From: JADZAI01 sp047602465
GTDB lineage: Bacteria; Pseudomonadota; Alphaproteobacteria; Micropepsales; Micropepsaceae
DNA length: 64,000 nt
Direction: 5' to 3'
Assembly: GCA_047602465.1 (NCBI GenBank)
Contig: JASGHF010000001.1
Span: 1,860,001 to 1,924,000 of the forward strand
Position numbers and translations under genes: made by a program
Part shown: piece after piece, positions 18,627-28,030 of the stretch
How the letters are laid out: each line of letters starts with the position of its first letter
How positions within the stretch are numbered: position 1 is the stretch's first letter
The notes under the pieces: model-generated
The model's database searches: none
What the model saw: only the letters and a program-made list of their open reading frames with translations
What the model was told of the DNA's origin: nothing

Positions 18627-19295
18627 TCAGCTCCGGAAGGTCGCGAACTCGTCGACCTCGGCGCGCTTGGTGCGCCAGCCATTGATGGGCGCGGCCTTGT
18701 CGAGATAGCCGACCGCCATGCCGCAATAGAGCTGCAGCTCGTCCGGCACGCCGAAGAAACCGCGCACCAGCGTGTGACGCCGCGCCCAGGCTTCCTGCAT
18801 GCAGGTGGCGAGGCCCCTGTCTTCGGCGACCAGCGCGATGGTCTGCATCAGCATGCCCAGATGCGCCCACTGGCCCGGACCCATCTGGCGGTCGAGCGCG
18901 AAGAAGAACGCCGCCGGCGCGCCGAAGAAATCGTAGTTCTTGGCGAGCTGCATCAACCGCCCGCCTTTGTCCTCGCGCGGTATGCCGATGGATTTGTACA
19001 GCGCCTCGCCGCACTCGAAGCGCCGCGTGCGATACGGCTCCTTGATGCCGGGCGGATAGATGTGGAACTCGCTTTCTTCGCCCATCGGATCGGTCGCCAT
19101 CGCCGCCGCGACCTCCGCGCGGAACGCCGTCATCGACGCGCCGCTCAGGCCATAGACATGCCAGGGCTGGCAGTTGCCGCCCGAGGGCGACCATCGCGCG
19201 GTTCCAAGAATGGCGCGGAGATCCGCCTCGCTCACCTGCTGCTGCGTGAAAGCGCGCGCGGAAATGCGGTTCTTGATGACGTCTTCGACGGTCAT
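18627..19295 (-). CDS. Nitroreductase-family flavoprotein
   Basis: 222 residues. MTVEDVIKNRISARAFTQQ and WSPSGGNCQPWHVYGL are the FMN-binding motifs of the family (R.S.R.F, then SP.G.N.QPW). The C-terminal region (EDRGLATCMQEAWARR, YCGMAVGYLDKAAPINGWRT) matches NADH- or NADPH-dependent nitroreductases. Such enzymes reduce nitroaromatics, quinones or flavins in vitro, and the physiological substrate is not evident. The gene stands alone, convergent with the RND gene, and has its own terminator-proximal start. Confidence 0.85.
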   Translation of the reverse strand: MTVEDVIKNRISARAFTQQQVSEADLRAILGTARWSPSGGNCQPWHVYGLSGASMTAFRAEVAAAMATDPMGEESEFHIYPPGIKEPYRTRRFECGEALYKSIGIPREDKGGRLMQLAKNYDFFGAPAAFFFALDRQMGPGQWAHLGMLMQTIALVAEDRGLATCMQEAWARRHTLVRGFFGVPDELQLYCGMAVGYLDKAAPINGWRTKRAEVDEFATFRS

Positions 19296-19438
19296 GGCGT
19301 CCTCCGGATTTTATCGCTCCGATCTGCCTAGACCTGCTGACGCGGCTTGGAAAGATTGTCCGTGCGTCAGCACCTTCCAGACGGCGCTCCGGCGGCGGCC
19401 CGACGCGCTGTCCGGCTTCATGCCGCGCTGCGCAGACG

Positions 19439-20248
19439 CTAGGGCGCTCCGTAAAGCGGCAGTGCATGCACCAGCGCCGTCCAGCCTTCGGTCGGCATGA
19501 TAAGAGTCCGCAGCACCACCTCGCCGGCAAACACCGCACTGCCGATCAGCGTGCCTTTGTGGATGCGGCGCAGCGTCGCGAGATCCCAGATCCATAGCGG
19601 CGCCAGCGTCGCCAGCATCACGGCCTGAATGAAAACCAGACCTTCAGGCCCCATGGTCCAGATCGGCAGCCGGAAGATCGCCGGGTCCGCCATCATGCAG
19701 GCGAGCGTCACGATCAGGCGCTTGTGCGTCGCGCCGTCCAGACGCGAGCGCCAGCCGAGCCAGAGCGCGAGCGCCAGCGCGGCAGAGCCGAACAGCGGCA
19801 GGGAGACAAACGCCTCCATCATCTCGCGCGGCACGGGAACCGGGCGGACGGCATGATAGGCCCCGGCGCCCGCCACATAGCCGATCGGCACCAGCACGGC
19901 GCCCAGCACAAACGCCCAGCGCCCGATCCGGATATGCGCCTTCATCCGCCGCCGCGCGGCCAGAAAGCCCTGCAGCGGAAAGGCGATCATGAACACGCTG
20001 GCGAGCGCCGCATGCACGATCGTCTCGATCCTCAACGGCGCCAGCGGCGCCGCCGGCTCCACCACGCCGCGCAGGTAGAAGCTGGGGGAAAATCCGATGA
20101 AGATGATGGCGATCAGCACGGTCAGATAGGCCGTGATGAACACCGACTCCGCCCGCCGCGACCCCGGCGTCTTCGTGCGCGGCTTTGCCTTTGCCCCCGC
20201 CTTTGGACCCGGCCGGACAGTCGATGCAGGTTCATAGGTCAGGCTCAT
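19439..20248 (-). CDS. Multi-pass membrane protein of unknown function
   Basis: 269 residues from ATG 20248, which has AGGAG eight bases upstream. A longer start at 20293 lacks a site. After a basic, proline-rich N-terminus (RPGPKAGAKAKPRTKTPGS) come seven or so hydrophobic helices, including FITAYLTVLIAIIFIGFSP, FMIAFPLQGFLAARRRMKAHIRIG and LSLPLFGSAALALALWLG-like text. The histidine-containing HAALASVFMIAFPLQ and KAHIRIGRWAF segments resemble DUF2306-type membrane proteins, but I do not assign a family with confidence. It is divergent from the LysR gene at 20360, which may regulate it. Confidence 0.6.
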   Translation of the reverse strand: MSLTYEPASTVRPGPKAGAKAKPRTKTPGSRRAESVFITAYLTVLIAIIFIGFSPSFYLRGVVEPAAPLAPLRIETIVHAALASVFMIAFPLQGFLAARRRMKAHIRIGRWAFVLGAVLVPIGYVAGAGAYHAVRPVPVPREMMEAFVSLPLFGSAALALALWLGWRSRLDGATHKRLIVTLACMMADPAIFRLPIWTMGPEGLVFIQAVMLATLAPLWIWDLATLRRIHKGTLIGSAVFAGEVVLRTLIMPTEGWTALVHALPLYGAP

Positions 20249-20359
20249 GGACAGGACTCCTCGCTGTCCCGGCGGGATAACGCGGCGGCCCAAGAGCGCT
20301 CAAACACCGTTTCTGCGCGCCCGCTATGCGATTATGGATAGGGGCGGAAAGGAGTCCGG

Positions 20360-21280
20360 ATGTTCGAGTGGAGCGACATTCGCTTTTTGCTGGCGGTCGC
20401 GCGAACGGGCAGTTCGCTGGCCGCCGCGGCAGAGGTCAGATCCAGCCAGTCGACCGTCTCGCGCCGGATCGATGCGCTGGAGGCGGCGCTGGGACTGAAG
20501 CTTTTCGAGCGTCGCGCGCAAGGCTACGCGCTCACCGATCAGGGCCGGACGCTGCTGGACCTGGCCGAGCGGGCCGAGGCCGCCATGCTCGCCATCGCCG
20601 ATGCCGCCGCCATGGCGCGCCGCCAGCTCTCGGGCCGCATCCGCTTCGCCGTTCCACCGAACGGCAGCGACCCGGCGATCATGGTCCCGGTGATGCAGTT
20701 CATGCAGGCTCATCCCGGCGTCATCGTCGAGGTCGTGCCCGGTCTCGCCTTCGATGATATCGCGAGCGGCGATGCCGACGTCGCCTTCCGCGCCGGCCCC
20801 CGGCCGCCAGAGCCCGATCTCGTCGTCCGCAAAGTGGGCGAGGTCGTCTGGCAGGGCTGCTGCAGCCGCGCCTATGCGCTCAAGCACGGGCTACCCGCCG
20901 GCTGGCACGATCTTCAGGGCCATACGCTTATCGGGGCCGAAGGGCAGTTGGCGGATTCGCTCCCGCTTCGCCGCTTCGCCGAACTGGTGGGCGATTGTCC
21001 CTTGCGCGGCACCAGCCTGGAAACGCTTGTGGGCTATGTCCGCGTCGGCGCAGGTATCTCGGTCCTGCCGGAAGTCACGATCGACAGCATGGAGGATGTC
21101 ATCCCCTGCCTGCCGCCGCTCGACGATGCACCCAGCGAAGCCTGGCTCATCACCCGCGACGATTTGCGCAAGACCCCGCATGTCCGCGCCTTCCTCGACC
21201 ACATGGCTGTCCACCTGACGGCCCTGCTGCACCGCAAGCCGCTGCAGGCTGCCGGCGGCGGCGATGCTTCCGCGCGCTGA
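20360..21280 (+). CDS. LysR-family transcriptional regulator
   Basis: 306 residues. The winged helix-turn-helix at the N-terminus (DIRFLLAVARTGSSLAAAAEVRSSQSTVSRRIDALE, in pieces) is followed by a type-2 periplasmic-binding effector domain (LSGRIRFAVPPNGSDPAIM..., GDADVAFRAGPRPPEPDL). It sits divergently beside the membrane-protein gene at 19439-20248, the usual LysR arrangement with a regulated neighbour. The effector is unknown. It is convergent with dnaJ. Confidence 0.85.
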   Translation: MFEWSDIRFLLAVARTGSSLAAAAEVRSSQSTVSRRIDALEAALGLKLFERRAQGYALTDQGRTLLDLAERAEAAMLAIADAAAMARRQLSGRIRFAVPPNGSDPAIMVPVMQFMQAHPGVIVEVVPGLAFDDIASGDADVAFRAGPRPPEPDLVVRKVGEVVWQGCCSRAYALKHGLPAGWHDLQGHTLIGAEGQLADSLPLRRFAELVGDCPLRGTSLETLVGYVRVGAGISVLPEVTIDSMEDVIPCLPPLDDAPSEAWLITRDDLRKTPHVRAFLDHMAVHLTALLHRKPLQAAGGGDASAR

Positions 21281-21295
21281 CGCGCCGCAACGGTC

Positions 21296-22447
21296 CTATT
21301 CCTTCGCCGATCCGCCCAGGAATTCCTTCACGCGCGCGAAGAAGCCGTGCGTCTCGGGCTGGTTGGCTTCGGTCGCGGCGGCGTCGAACTGACGCAGCAG
21401 CTCCTTCTGCTTCTTGGTCAGCGCGACCGGCGTTTCGATCGCCACCTCGACATAGAGGTCGCCCTGGCCTTCGCCGCGCAGACCCGGCATGCCCTTGTGG
21501 CGCACGCGGAACTGGCGGCCGGTCTGCGTACCTTCAGGCAGCTTCACCTCGGCCATCGCGCCGTCCAGCGTCGGCACGTCGATCGCGCCGCCCAGCGCCG
21601 CCGTCGCGAACGGCACCGGCACGCGGCAGAACAGGTCTGCGCCTTCGCGCTTGAAGATGTCGTGCGGCGCGACGGAAAGGAAAATATAGAGATCGCCGTT
21701 CGGCCCGCCGCGCTGGCCGGCCTCGCCTTCGCCGGCGAGGCGCATGCGCGTGCCGTCCTCGACGCCCTTGGGCACCCGCACCTGCAGCTTGCGCTCCTTG
21801 CGGACGCGGCCCGCGCCGCCGCAGCTCTTGCACGGGTTCTTGATGATGCGGCCCGCGCCCTGACAGGTCGGGCAGACGCGCTCGATGGTGAAGAAGCCCT
21901 GCGCCGCGCGCACCTTGCCGTGGCCGGAACAGGTGGTGCAGGTCACGGGCTGCGCGCCCGCCTCCGCGCCCGAGCCTTCGCAGGTCTCGCAGGTGATGGC
22001 GGAGGGAACGTCCAGCGTCGCTTCCTTGCCGCTGAACGCTTCTTCCAGCGTCAGCTCCAGATCGTAACGCAGATCCTGGCCGCGCGCCGCGCGTTGGCCG
22101 CCGCCGGGACGTCCGCCGCGGCCCATGAACTCGCCGAAGAGATCGTCGAAGACATCGGTGAAGGCGGACGAGAAATCGAAGCCGCCGCGACCGCCGCCGC
22201 CGCCACGCCCGCCGTTCTCGAACGCGGCATGGCCATAGCGGTCATAGGCCGCACGGCGCTGGTCGTCTTTCAGGATCTCGTAGGCTTCGCCGATCTCCTT
22301 GAACTTGACCTCGGCTTCCTTGTCGCCTTCGTTGCGGTCGGGATGGAATTCCATCGCGAGCTTGCGATAGGCGGACTTGATGGTGCTGCCATCGGCGTTC
22401 TTCTGAACGCCCAGCACTTCATAATAATCGCGTTTGACGGTGCCCAA
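21296..22447 (-). CDS. dnaJ: Chaperone protein DnaJ
   Basis: 383 residues with all DnaJ parts: J-domain (DYYEVLGVQKNADGSTIKSA, HPDRN), a glycine-rich linker (GGRGGGGGRGGFDF), four CxxCxGxG zinc-binding repeats (CETCEGSG, CTTCSGHG, CPTCQGAG, CKSCGGAG) and the C-terminal substrate-binding domain. It stimulates DnaK ATPase and delivers unfolded clients. It lies 56 bp downstream of dnaK on the same strand, the usual operon order. Confidence 0.96.
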   Translation of the reverse strand: MGTVKRDYYEVLGVQKNADGSTIKSAYRKLAMEFHPDRNEGDKEAEVKFKEIGEAYEILKDDQRRAAYDRYGHAAFENGGRGGGGGRGGFDFSSAFTDVFDDLFGEFMGRGGRPGGGQRAARGQDLRYDLELTLEEAFSGKEATLDVPSAITCETCEGSGAEAGAQPVTCTTCSGHGKVRAAQGFFTIERVCPTCQGAGRIIKNPCKSCGGAGRVRKERKLQVRVPKGVEDGTRMRLAGEGEAGQRGGPNGDLYIFLSVAPHDIFKREGADLFCRVPVPFATAALGGAIDVPTLDGAMAEVKLPEGTQTGRQFRVRHKGMPGLRGEGQGDLYVEVAIETPVALTKKQKELLRQFDAAATEANQPETHGFFARVKEFLGGSAKE

Positions 22448-22503
22448 GGCTCAAGTCCCCCGTGCGAAACGGGGCGCGGCGATCGCGCCGCGCCCCTGTC
22501 GCA

Positions 22504-24417
22504 TCAGCCCTGGTTCTTCTTGTCGTCGACATCCTCGAATTCGGCGTCGACCACGTCGTCGGCGCCGTCATCGGCGGCGTCGGCCGCAGCCGCCGCTTCG
22601 CCTTCGGCCTGCTGAGCCTTGTACATCGCCTCGCCCAGCTTCATCGCGGCCTGGGTGAGAGCCTGCGTCTTCTGCTGGATGTCGGCGACATCGTCGCCCT
22701 TCGCGGCTTCCTTCAGCTCGTCGATGCCGACCTGCACGGCGGCGCGATCCTCGACCGAGACCTTGGCGCCGAATTCGGCGAGGTTCTTCTCGGTCTGGTG
22801 GACCATCGCGTCGGCATGGTTGCGGGCTTCGGCCAGCTCCTTGCGCTTCTTGTCCTCGGCGGCGTTGGCTTCGGCGTCCTTCACCATCTTCTCGATGTCG
22901 GCATCGCTGAGGCCGCCTGAGGCCTGGATCTTGATCTGCTGTTCCTTGTTGGTCGCCTTGTCCTTCGCCGTCACGTGCACGATGCCGTTGGCGTCGATGT
23001 CGAAGGTCACCTCGATCTGCGGCAGGCCGCGCGGCGCGGGCGGAATGCCGGCGAGATCGAAATTGCCCAGCAGCTTGTTGTCCGCCGCCATCTCGCGCTC
23101 GCCCTGGAACACGCGGATCGTCACCGCGCTCTGATTGTCCTCGGCGGTCGAGAAGGTCTGGCTCTTCTTGGTCGGGATCGTGGTGTTGCGCTCGATCAGG
23201 CGCGTGAACACGCCGCCCAGCGTCTCGATGCCCAGCGACAGCGGGGTCACGTCGAGCAGCAGGACGTCCTTCACCTCGCCCTTCAGAACGCCGGCCTGGA
23301 TCGCCGCGCCGATGGCGACGACTTCATCCGGGTTCACGCCCTTGTGGGGTTCCTTGCCGAAGAACTGCTTCACGATCTCCTGGATCTTGGGCATGCGCGT
23401 CATGCCGCCGACCAGAACCACTTCGTCGATCTCCGACGCCGAAACGCCGGCATCCTTCAGCGCCTGCTTGCAGGCCGGCAGCGTGCGCTGGACGAGATCG
23501 TCGACCAGGCTTTCCAGCTTGGCGCGCGTCAGCTTGAGGTTGAGGTGCTTGGGGCCGCTCGCGTCGGCGGTGATGTAGGGCAGGTTGATCTCGGTCTGCG
23601 TCGAGGACGACAGCTCGATCTTCGCCTTCTCGGCCGCTTCCTTCAGACGCTGCAGCGCCAGCTTGTCCTTCCTGAGATCGACCGTCTGTTCCTTCTTGAA
23701 CTCGTCCGCCAGGTAATCGACCAGGCGCATGTCGAAGTCTTCACCGCCCAGGAACGTGTCGCCGTTGGTCGACTTCACCTCGAAGACGCCGTCGCCGATC
23801 TCCAGCACCGAGATGTCGAACGTGCCGCCGCCAAGGTCATAGACGGCGATCGTGCCGGTCTTGGTCTTGTCGAGGCCATAGGCGAGCGCCGCGGCCGTCG
23901 GCTCGTTGATGATGCGCAGCACGTCGAGGCCGGCGATCTTGCCGGCGTCCTTGGTCGCCTGACGCTGGGCGTCGTTGAAATAGGCGGGCACCGTGATGAC
24001 GGCCTGCGTCACCGTCTCGCCGAGATAGCTCTCGGCCGTGTCCTTCATCTTCTGCAGGATGAAGGCGGAGACTTCGGAGGGGGAGTACTTCTTCGCGTCG
24101 CGGCCTTCCACCCACGCGTCGCCCGTATCGGACTTCACGATCTTGTAGGGCATCAGGCCGATGTCCTTCTGGACCATCTTGTCGTCGAAGCGGCGGCCGA
24201 CGAGGCGCTTGATGGCGTGGAAGGTATAGGTCGGGTTCGTCACCGCCTGGCGCTTGGCGCTCTGGCCGACGAGGCGCTGGCCGTCATCGGTAAAGGCGAC
24301 GATGGAGGGGGTGGTGCGGGCGCCTTCCGCATTCTCGATGACCTTGGGCTTGCCGCCTTCCATCACGGCGACGCACGAGTTGGTCGTGCCGAGGTCGATG
24401 CCGATCACTTTGGCCAT
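22504..24417 (-). CDS. dnaK: Chaperone protein DnaK (Hsp70)
   Basis: 637 residues, full length. The nucleotide-binding domain begins IGIDLGTTNSCVAVMEGGKP and holds AVYDLGGGTFDISVLEIGDG and VVLVGGMTRMPKIQ. The substrate-binding domain has VLLLDVTPLSLGIETLGGVFT, and the helical lid ends in the acidic tail DDVVDAEFEDVDD. It is the central ATP-dependent chaperone and works with DnaJ (next gene) and GrpE (27437-28006). The 340-bp leader probably carries a heat-shock promoter. Confidence 0.97.
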   Translation of the reverse strand: MAKVIGIDLGTTNSCVAVMEGGKPKVIENAEGARTTPSIVAFTDDGQRLVGQSAKRQAVTNPTYTFHAIKRLVGRRFDDKMVQKDIGLMPYKIVKSDTGDAWVEGRDAKKYSPSEVSAFILQKMKDTAESYLGETVTQAVITVPAYFNDAQRQATKDAGKIAGLDVLRIINEPTAAALAYGLDKTKTGTIAVYDLGGGTFDISVLEIGDGVFEVKSTNGDTFLGGEDFDMRLVDYLADEFKKEQTVDLRKDKLALQRLKEAAEKAKIELSSSTQTEINLPYITADASGPKHLNLKLTRAKLESLVDDLVQRTLPACKQALKDAGVSASEIDEVVLVGGMTRMPKIQEIVKQFFGKEPHKGVNPDEVVAIGAAIQAGVLKGEVKDVLLLDVTPLSLGIETLGGVFTRLIERNTTIPTKKSQTFSTAEDNQSAVTIRVFQGEREMAADNKLLGNFDLAGIPPAPRGLPQIEVTFDIDANGIVHVTAKDKATNKEQQIKIQASGGLSDADIEKMVKDAEANAAEDKKRKELAEARNHADAMVHQTEKNLAEFGAKVSVEDRAAVQVGIDELKEAAKGDDVADIQQKTQALTQAAMKLGEAMYKAQQAEGEAAAAADAADDGADDVVDAEFEDVDDKKNQG

Positions 24418-24758
24418 ATCAGTTACTCATCCTTCTTTGCGGCGGACGGACCATCGGGCCTTCGATCGAAGCACCCCTGTCGTCCATCCCCTTTGGGGTG
24501 GTCTGTTGCGCCGGGGATATGCCGTCACCCCCGTCCGATTCCAAGCCCTTGAAAGACCTAAAAATCCGGACCTCGGCGCCGAATAACCCCTTGGCTGGTG
24601 GGTATATGGGGAGGCCCGGCTGACGTGCAAGGAAGGCGGCGCGGAATCCGCCCGGGTTTTTCGCCGGATTTGGGGCCGGAATGACGCCCGCCGCCCTTTC
24701 GCGCCTCACGCCTTCTCCCTTAGACTGAACCCCTGTTTTCCTTGGGATCCGTGACGCT
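24418..24758 (-). promoter_or_regulatory. dnaK / YpfJ-type gene intergenic region with a possible heat-shock promoter
   Basis: A 341-bp gap between divergent genes with no gene of its own. On the minus strand, CTTGGA (24545-24540) is followed after 18 bases by CATATC (24521-24516), roughly matching alphaproteobacterial sigma-32 promoters (CTTGAA, then CYTATNT). The match is partial. No CIRCE inverted repeat (TTAGCACTC-N9-GAGTGCTAA) is seen. Confidence 0.35.
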
Positions 24759-25724
24759 ATGAAGTGGGAAGGCCGCCGCCAGAGTTCGAATGTCGAAGAC
24801 CGGCGCGGTCAGAGCGGCGGCCTGGGCGGAGGCGGCCTCGGCGACATCTTCGGCGGGGGCCTCGGGCGGCGGGGCGGCATTCAGCTGCCGCGCAGCGCCG
24901 GCGGCGTGCGCTCCGGCGGCATGGGCCTTGGCACCATCGTCATCATCGGCCTCGTGATGTGGTTCGTCTTCGGCATCAACCCGCTGCAGCTTCTGGGCGG
25001 CATGCTGGGCGGCTCGATCGGCGGCCCCTCCAGCTCCTACACCCAGAGCCAGTCCCCCGCGCCGATGAACAGCGCCGAGCAGGACCGCGCCTACCAGTTC
25101 GCCAGCGTCGTCATGGCGGATACCGAGGACGTCTGGACCCAGCTCTTCCGCGCCAGCGGGCAGAGCTACAGGGCGCCGAAGCTCGTCATCTACACCAGCG
25201 CCACCGATACCGCCTGCGGCACCGGCCAGTCGGGCATGGGGCCGTTCTACTGCCCCGGCGACCAGAAGGTTTATATCGACCTCGATTTCTTCAACGAACT
25301 CGCCACCCGCTTCGGCGCGGCCGGCGATTTCGCGCAGGCCTATGTCATCGCGCATGAGGTCGGGCACCACATCCAGACCATCACGGGCCTCTCCAGCCGG
25401 GTCGCACAGGCGAAATCCGGCGCGAGCGAGGAGGAGGCGAACCAGCTTTCCGTGCGCCAGGAACTTCAGGCCGATTGCTATGCCGGCGTCTGGGCGCATC
25501 ACGCCCAGCGCATGAAGTCGATCCTGGAACCCGGCGATCTTGAGGAGGCGCTGCGCGCCGCCTCCGCCGTCGGCGACGACACGATCCAGCGTCAGGCGCG
25601 CGGCACGGTGGTGCCGGAAAGCTTCACGCATGGCTCGGCCGAACAGCGCCAGCGCTGGTTCAAGACCGGCTTCGACACCGGCTCGGTCCAGGCCTGCGAT
25701 ACGTTCAACGTGGCGAACCCCTGA
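24759..25724 (+). CDS. YpfJ-family neutral zinc metallopeptidase, membrane-anchored
   Basis: 321 residues. MKWEGRRQSSNVEDRRGQ is the family's signature start. A glycine-rich stretch and one TM helix (TIVIIGLVMWFVFGI) follow. The catalytic motif HEVGHHIQTITG begins at His199, and the third zinc-ligand region is QELQADCYAGVWAH. A cysteine-containing CGTGQSGMGPFYCPGDQKVYID segment precedes it. The peptidase domain is predicted outside the cytoplasm. The physiological substrate of this family is unknown. Confidence 0.88.
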   Translation: MKWEGRRQSSNVEDRRGQSGGLGGGGLGDIFGGGLGRRGGIQLPRSAGGVRSGGMGLGTIVIIGLVMWFVFGINPLQLLGGMLGGSIGGPSSSYTQSQSPAPMNSAEQDRAYQFASVVMADTEDVWTQLFRASGQSYRAPKLVIYTSATDTACGTGQSGMGPFYCPGDQKVYIDLDFFNELATRFGAAGDFAQAYVIAHEVGHHIQTITGLSSRVAQAKSGASEEEANQLSVRQELQADCYAGVWAHHAQRMKSILEPGDLEEALRAASAVGDDTIQRQARGTVVPESFTHGSAEQRQRWFKTGFDTGSVQACDTFNVANP

Positions 25725-25775
25725 CGGGGGCTTCGCGCCGCCTCATCAGGATCGGGAAGAGCGGGACAGACCCTG

Positions 25776-25826
25776 TTCCTCATCCTGAGGCGGGCTGAGA
25801 CTTCACGCCCGTCCCGAAGGACGCGG
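25776..25826. repeat. REP-like intergenic repeat, copy 2
   Basis: Shares TCCTCATCCTGAGG and CCGTCCCGAAGGACGCG with the element at 9412-9458; the middle part differs. It lies between the convergent YpfJ-type and sensor-kinase genes. Confidence 0.65.
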
Positions 25827-25846
25827 CCCCCGTTCAGCCGCAACCC

Positions 25847-27244
25847 TCAGGCCGCCCGCGCCGCCGGGATCACCGCGCCGGGCAGGCGCACGGTGACGGT
25901 CGTTCCCGCCCCCGGCGCGCTCTCGATCGCAGCGGTGCCGCCATGCAGCGCGGCCAGCTCGCTGACCAGCGCAAGGCCGAGGCCGGTGCCGCTGTCGCCC
26001 GCGAGATAGGAATTGTCGACCCGCTGGAACGGCTTGAAGAGACGCGCCTGCTTGTCGGCGGGAATGCCGGGACCGTTATCGGCGACCGTCAGGACGACAT
26101 CGCGCGCGTCGGCGGTGACGGCGAGGCAGACGACGCTGCCGGCCTGCGAATATTTCAGCGCATTGCCCGCCAGATTGAGCAGGATCTGCGTGACGGCGCG
26201 CGCATCGGCCATGATCGCCACCGGCGCGCCGGTCAGCGACAGATGCAGCGTCTGGCGCTTGGCGTCGGCCTCGCGCTGCAGCAGGCGGATGACCTGCGGC
26301 GCGATATCGCAGACCTCGACCGGCTCGATCGCCAGCTTCATGTGGCCCGATTCGATTTTCGCGATGTCGAGGAGATCGTTGATCAGCGAGAGCAGATGCT
26401 CGCCGGAGGCATGGATGTCGTTCGCATAGCCGCGGTAGCGCGCATCGAGCGAACCGAAAATGCCTTCGCGCATCAGGTCCGAGAAACCCAGAATGGCGTT
26501 GAGCGGCGTGCGCAGCTCATGGCTCATATTGGCGAGAAAGGCCGACTTGGAGGCGCTTTCCTTCTCCACGCGGGCATTGGCCTCCGACAGGCGGCGCACC
26601 AGTTCGGCTTCGCGCAGGCGCGTCTCGATCATGTCGGAGATCTGCGCGCCCAGCCGCGCCGCCGCCGCCACCACCAGCGCCAGCCAGGCCGGCACGGCGA
26701 TCCTCATGATGTCGGAAAGGCCGTTGTCCAGAACCCAGATATTGGGCATCGCGACGGCGAATAATCCGATGGCGCCCGCCATGAACACCGGCGTGCAGGC
26801 GCTCAGGCGCACGCTGTAGATCATCGACAGGCAGATGATCACCAGCATCACGAAGACCTGGTTGAAGATATCGCCGGGCACGATGGCGACCCAGGTGAGC
26901 GCGCCCCAGTTCAGGCCCGATATGAAATAGAGCGCGACATAGGCTGAACGGCGCGAGACGCCGAAGCGCGTGCCGGACGCGCGGGCGGGCCACAGCCGCG
27001 CCGTCACCAGAAAGCCGGCGGCGATCACGCATTGCAGGGCGGCCCAGGCGAAATGCCATGGGGTCAGTCCATGGCCGCTGCCGGTGACGCCGTCGGCGAA
27101 GGCCCAGAGCAGCAGCAGCGAGGCGGCGGAAATCTGCAGCGCCGAACCGCGCAGATTGACGCGGATCATGTCCAGACGCGCGGTTTCGCCCGCGCGTTTC
27201 GCGCAGGCCGCTTCGGCCTCCGGTGCTGGCGTCATATCCGGCAT
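25847..27244 (-). CDS. Membrane sensor histidine kinase
   Basis: About 465 residues from ATG 27244, which follows a GGGGAAG site; an upstream in-frame ATG at 27313 is less likely. Five or six hydrophobic segments (residues about 45-215) form an N-terminal membrane sensor. A short coiled linker (RLREAELVRRLSEANARVEKE) leads to the H-box FLANMSHELRTPLNAILGFSDLM and the ATPase domain (DNGPGIPADKQARLFKPF, GTGLGLALVSELAALHGGTA). The H-box text resembles the PleC/DivJ/PdhS group. There is no receiver domain and no adjacent response regulator, so it is an orphan kinase. Confidence 0.85.
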   Translation of the reverse strand: MPDMTPAPEAEAACAKRAGETARLDMIRVNLRGSALQISAASLLLLWAFADGVTGSGHGLTPWHFAWAALQCVIAAGFLVTARLWPARASGTRFGVSRRSAYVALYFISGLNWGALTWVAIVPGDIFNQVFVMLVIICLSMIYSVRLSACTPVFMAGAIGLFAVAMPNIWVLDNGLSDIMRIAVPAWLALVVAAAARLGAQISDMIETRLREAELVRRLSEANARVEKESASKSAFLANMSHELRTPLNAILGFSDLMREGIFGSLDARYRGYANDIHASGEHLLSLINDLLDIAKIESGHMKLAIEPVEVCDIAPQVIRLLQREADAKRQTLHLSLTGAPVAIMADARAVTQILLNLAGNALKYSQAGSVVCLAVTADARDVVLTVADNGPGIPADKQARLFKPFQRVDNSYLAGDSGTGLGLALVSELAALHGGTAAIESAPGAGTTVTVRLPGAVIPAARAA

Positions 27245-27380
27245 CAACTTCCCCTGCGGGAAGTCTAGCCGAGGCGGCTTTTCAGCACGGTGAAAGCGAT
27301 CGCTCGCAATCACGCAGCGCCGTCAGGCTTTCGTTAAGGGTGGGCGTCCTCGCCACCTCAGCGCCTGCAACAGCCAGCCC

Positions 27381-27401
27381 TTCTCCCCTTCAGGGGGAGA
27401 A
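27381..27401. repeat. Inverted repeat (hairpin) between grpE and the sensor kinase
   Basis: TTCTCCCC, TTCA loop, GGGGGAGAA. It lies 36 bp beyond the grpE stop and could end the hrcA-grpE transcript, but no U-run follows on the minus strand. Similar C/G-rich palindromes are common intergenic repeats. Confidence 0.45.
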
Positions 27402-27436
27402 ACGGCGAGCGGATAAGGGGCCGTGCAGGCGGAACC

Positions 27437-28006
27437 TCAGGCCTTCGTGTCGAAGGCCTGTCCTGCCGGCGGGACGCCCTGGGCCGGCTCGCCCTTCGCC
27501 ACCACCACCATCGCGGCGCGCAGCAGGCGGTCGGCGATCGTGTAGCCCGGCTGGATCACATCCACGACCGTGCCGTGCGGCAGGCCGGTATTCGGCAGTT
27601 CGGCCATCGCCTGATGGAAATTCGGATCGAACTTCGCGCCCTTCGCCTCGATCCGCTTCACGCCGTTCTTCTCCAGCGCGCTCAGCAATTCGCGCTCGGT
27701 CAGCTCCACGCCCGTCAGCAGCGCATCGACGCCCGGCTCGCCGCGCTGGGCGTTCGCCGCATCGATGGCGCGGCGCAGATTGTCGGCGACCGACAGCATG
27801 TCGCGCGCGAATTTCGAAGCGCCGTACTGGCGCTCGTCGAAGACCTGCTTCTCGGCGCGCTTGCGCACGTTCTCGGCTTCGGCGAGCGCGCGGATGCGTT
27901 CATCCGTCAGCCGCTCGATCTCCTGCTGCATCTCGGCCAGCACCCCGGCGGCGATGGCGTTCTGGTCCAGCGGGGCGTCATCGTTCTCGAAATCGTCGTT
28001 CGACAT
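27437..28006 (-). CDS. grpE: Nucleotide exchange factor GrpE
   Basis: 189 residues. A long N-terminal helix (LAEMQQEIERLTDERIRALAEAENVRKRAEK, in pieces) is followed by the beta domain with the signature FDPNFHQAMAELPNTGLPHGTVVDVIQPGYTIADRLLRAAMVVV. GrpE releases ADP from DnaK. It lies 24 bp after hrcA on the same strand, the common hrcA-grpE operon, and is likely heat-inducible. Confidence 0.95.
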   Translation of the reverse strand: MSNDDFENDDAPLDQNAIAAGVLAEMQQEIERLTDERIRALAEAENVRKRAEKQVFDERQYGASKFARDMLSVADNLRRAIDAANAQRGEPGVDALLTGVELTERELLSALEKNGVKRIEAKGAKFDPNFHQAMAELPNTGLPHGTVVDVIQPGYTIADRLLRAAMVVVAKGEPAQGVPPAGQAFDTKA

Positions 28007-28030
28007 GGCTCTTCTTCAAATCCTTGAACT

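Noticed and set aside
22975..24552. 525-codon plus-strand frame antisense to dnaK
   Set aside because: Shadow frame; dnaK on the other strand is unmistakable.
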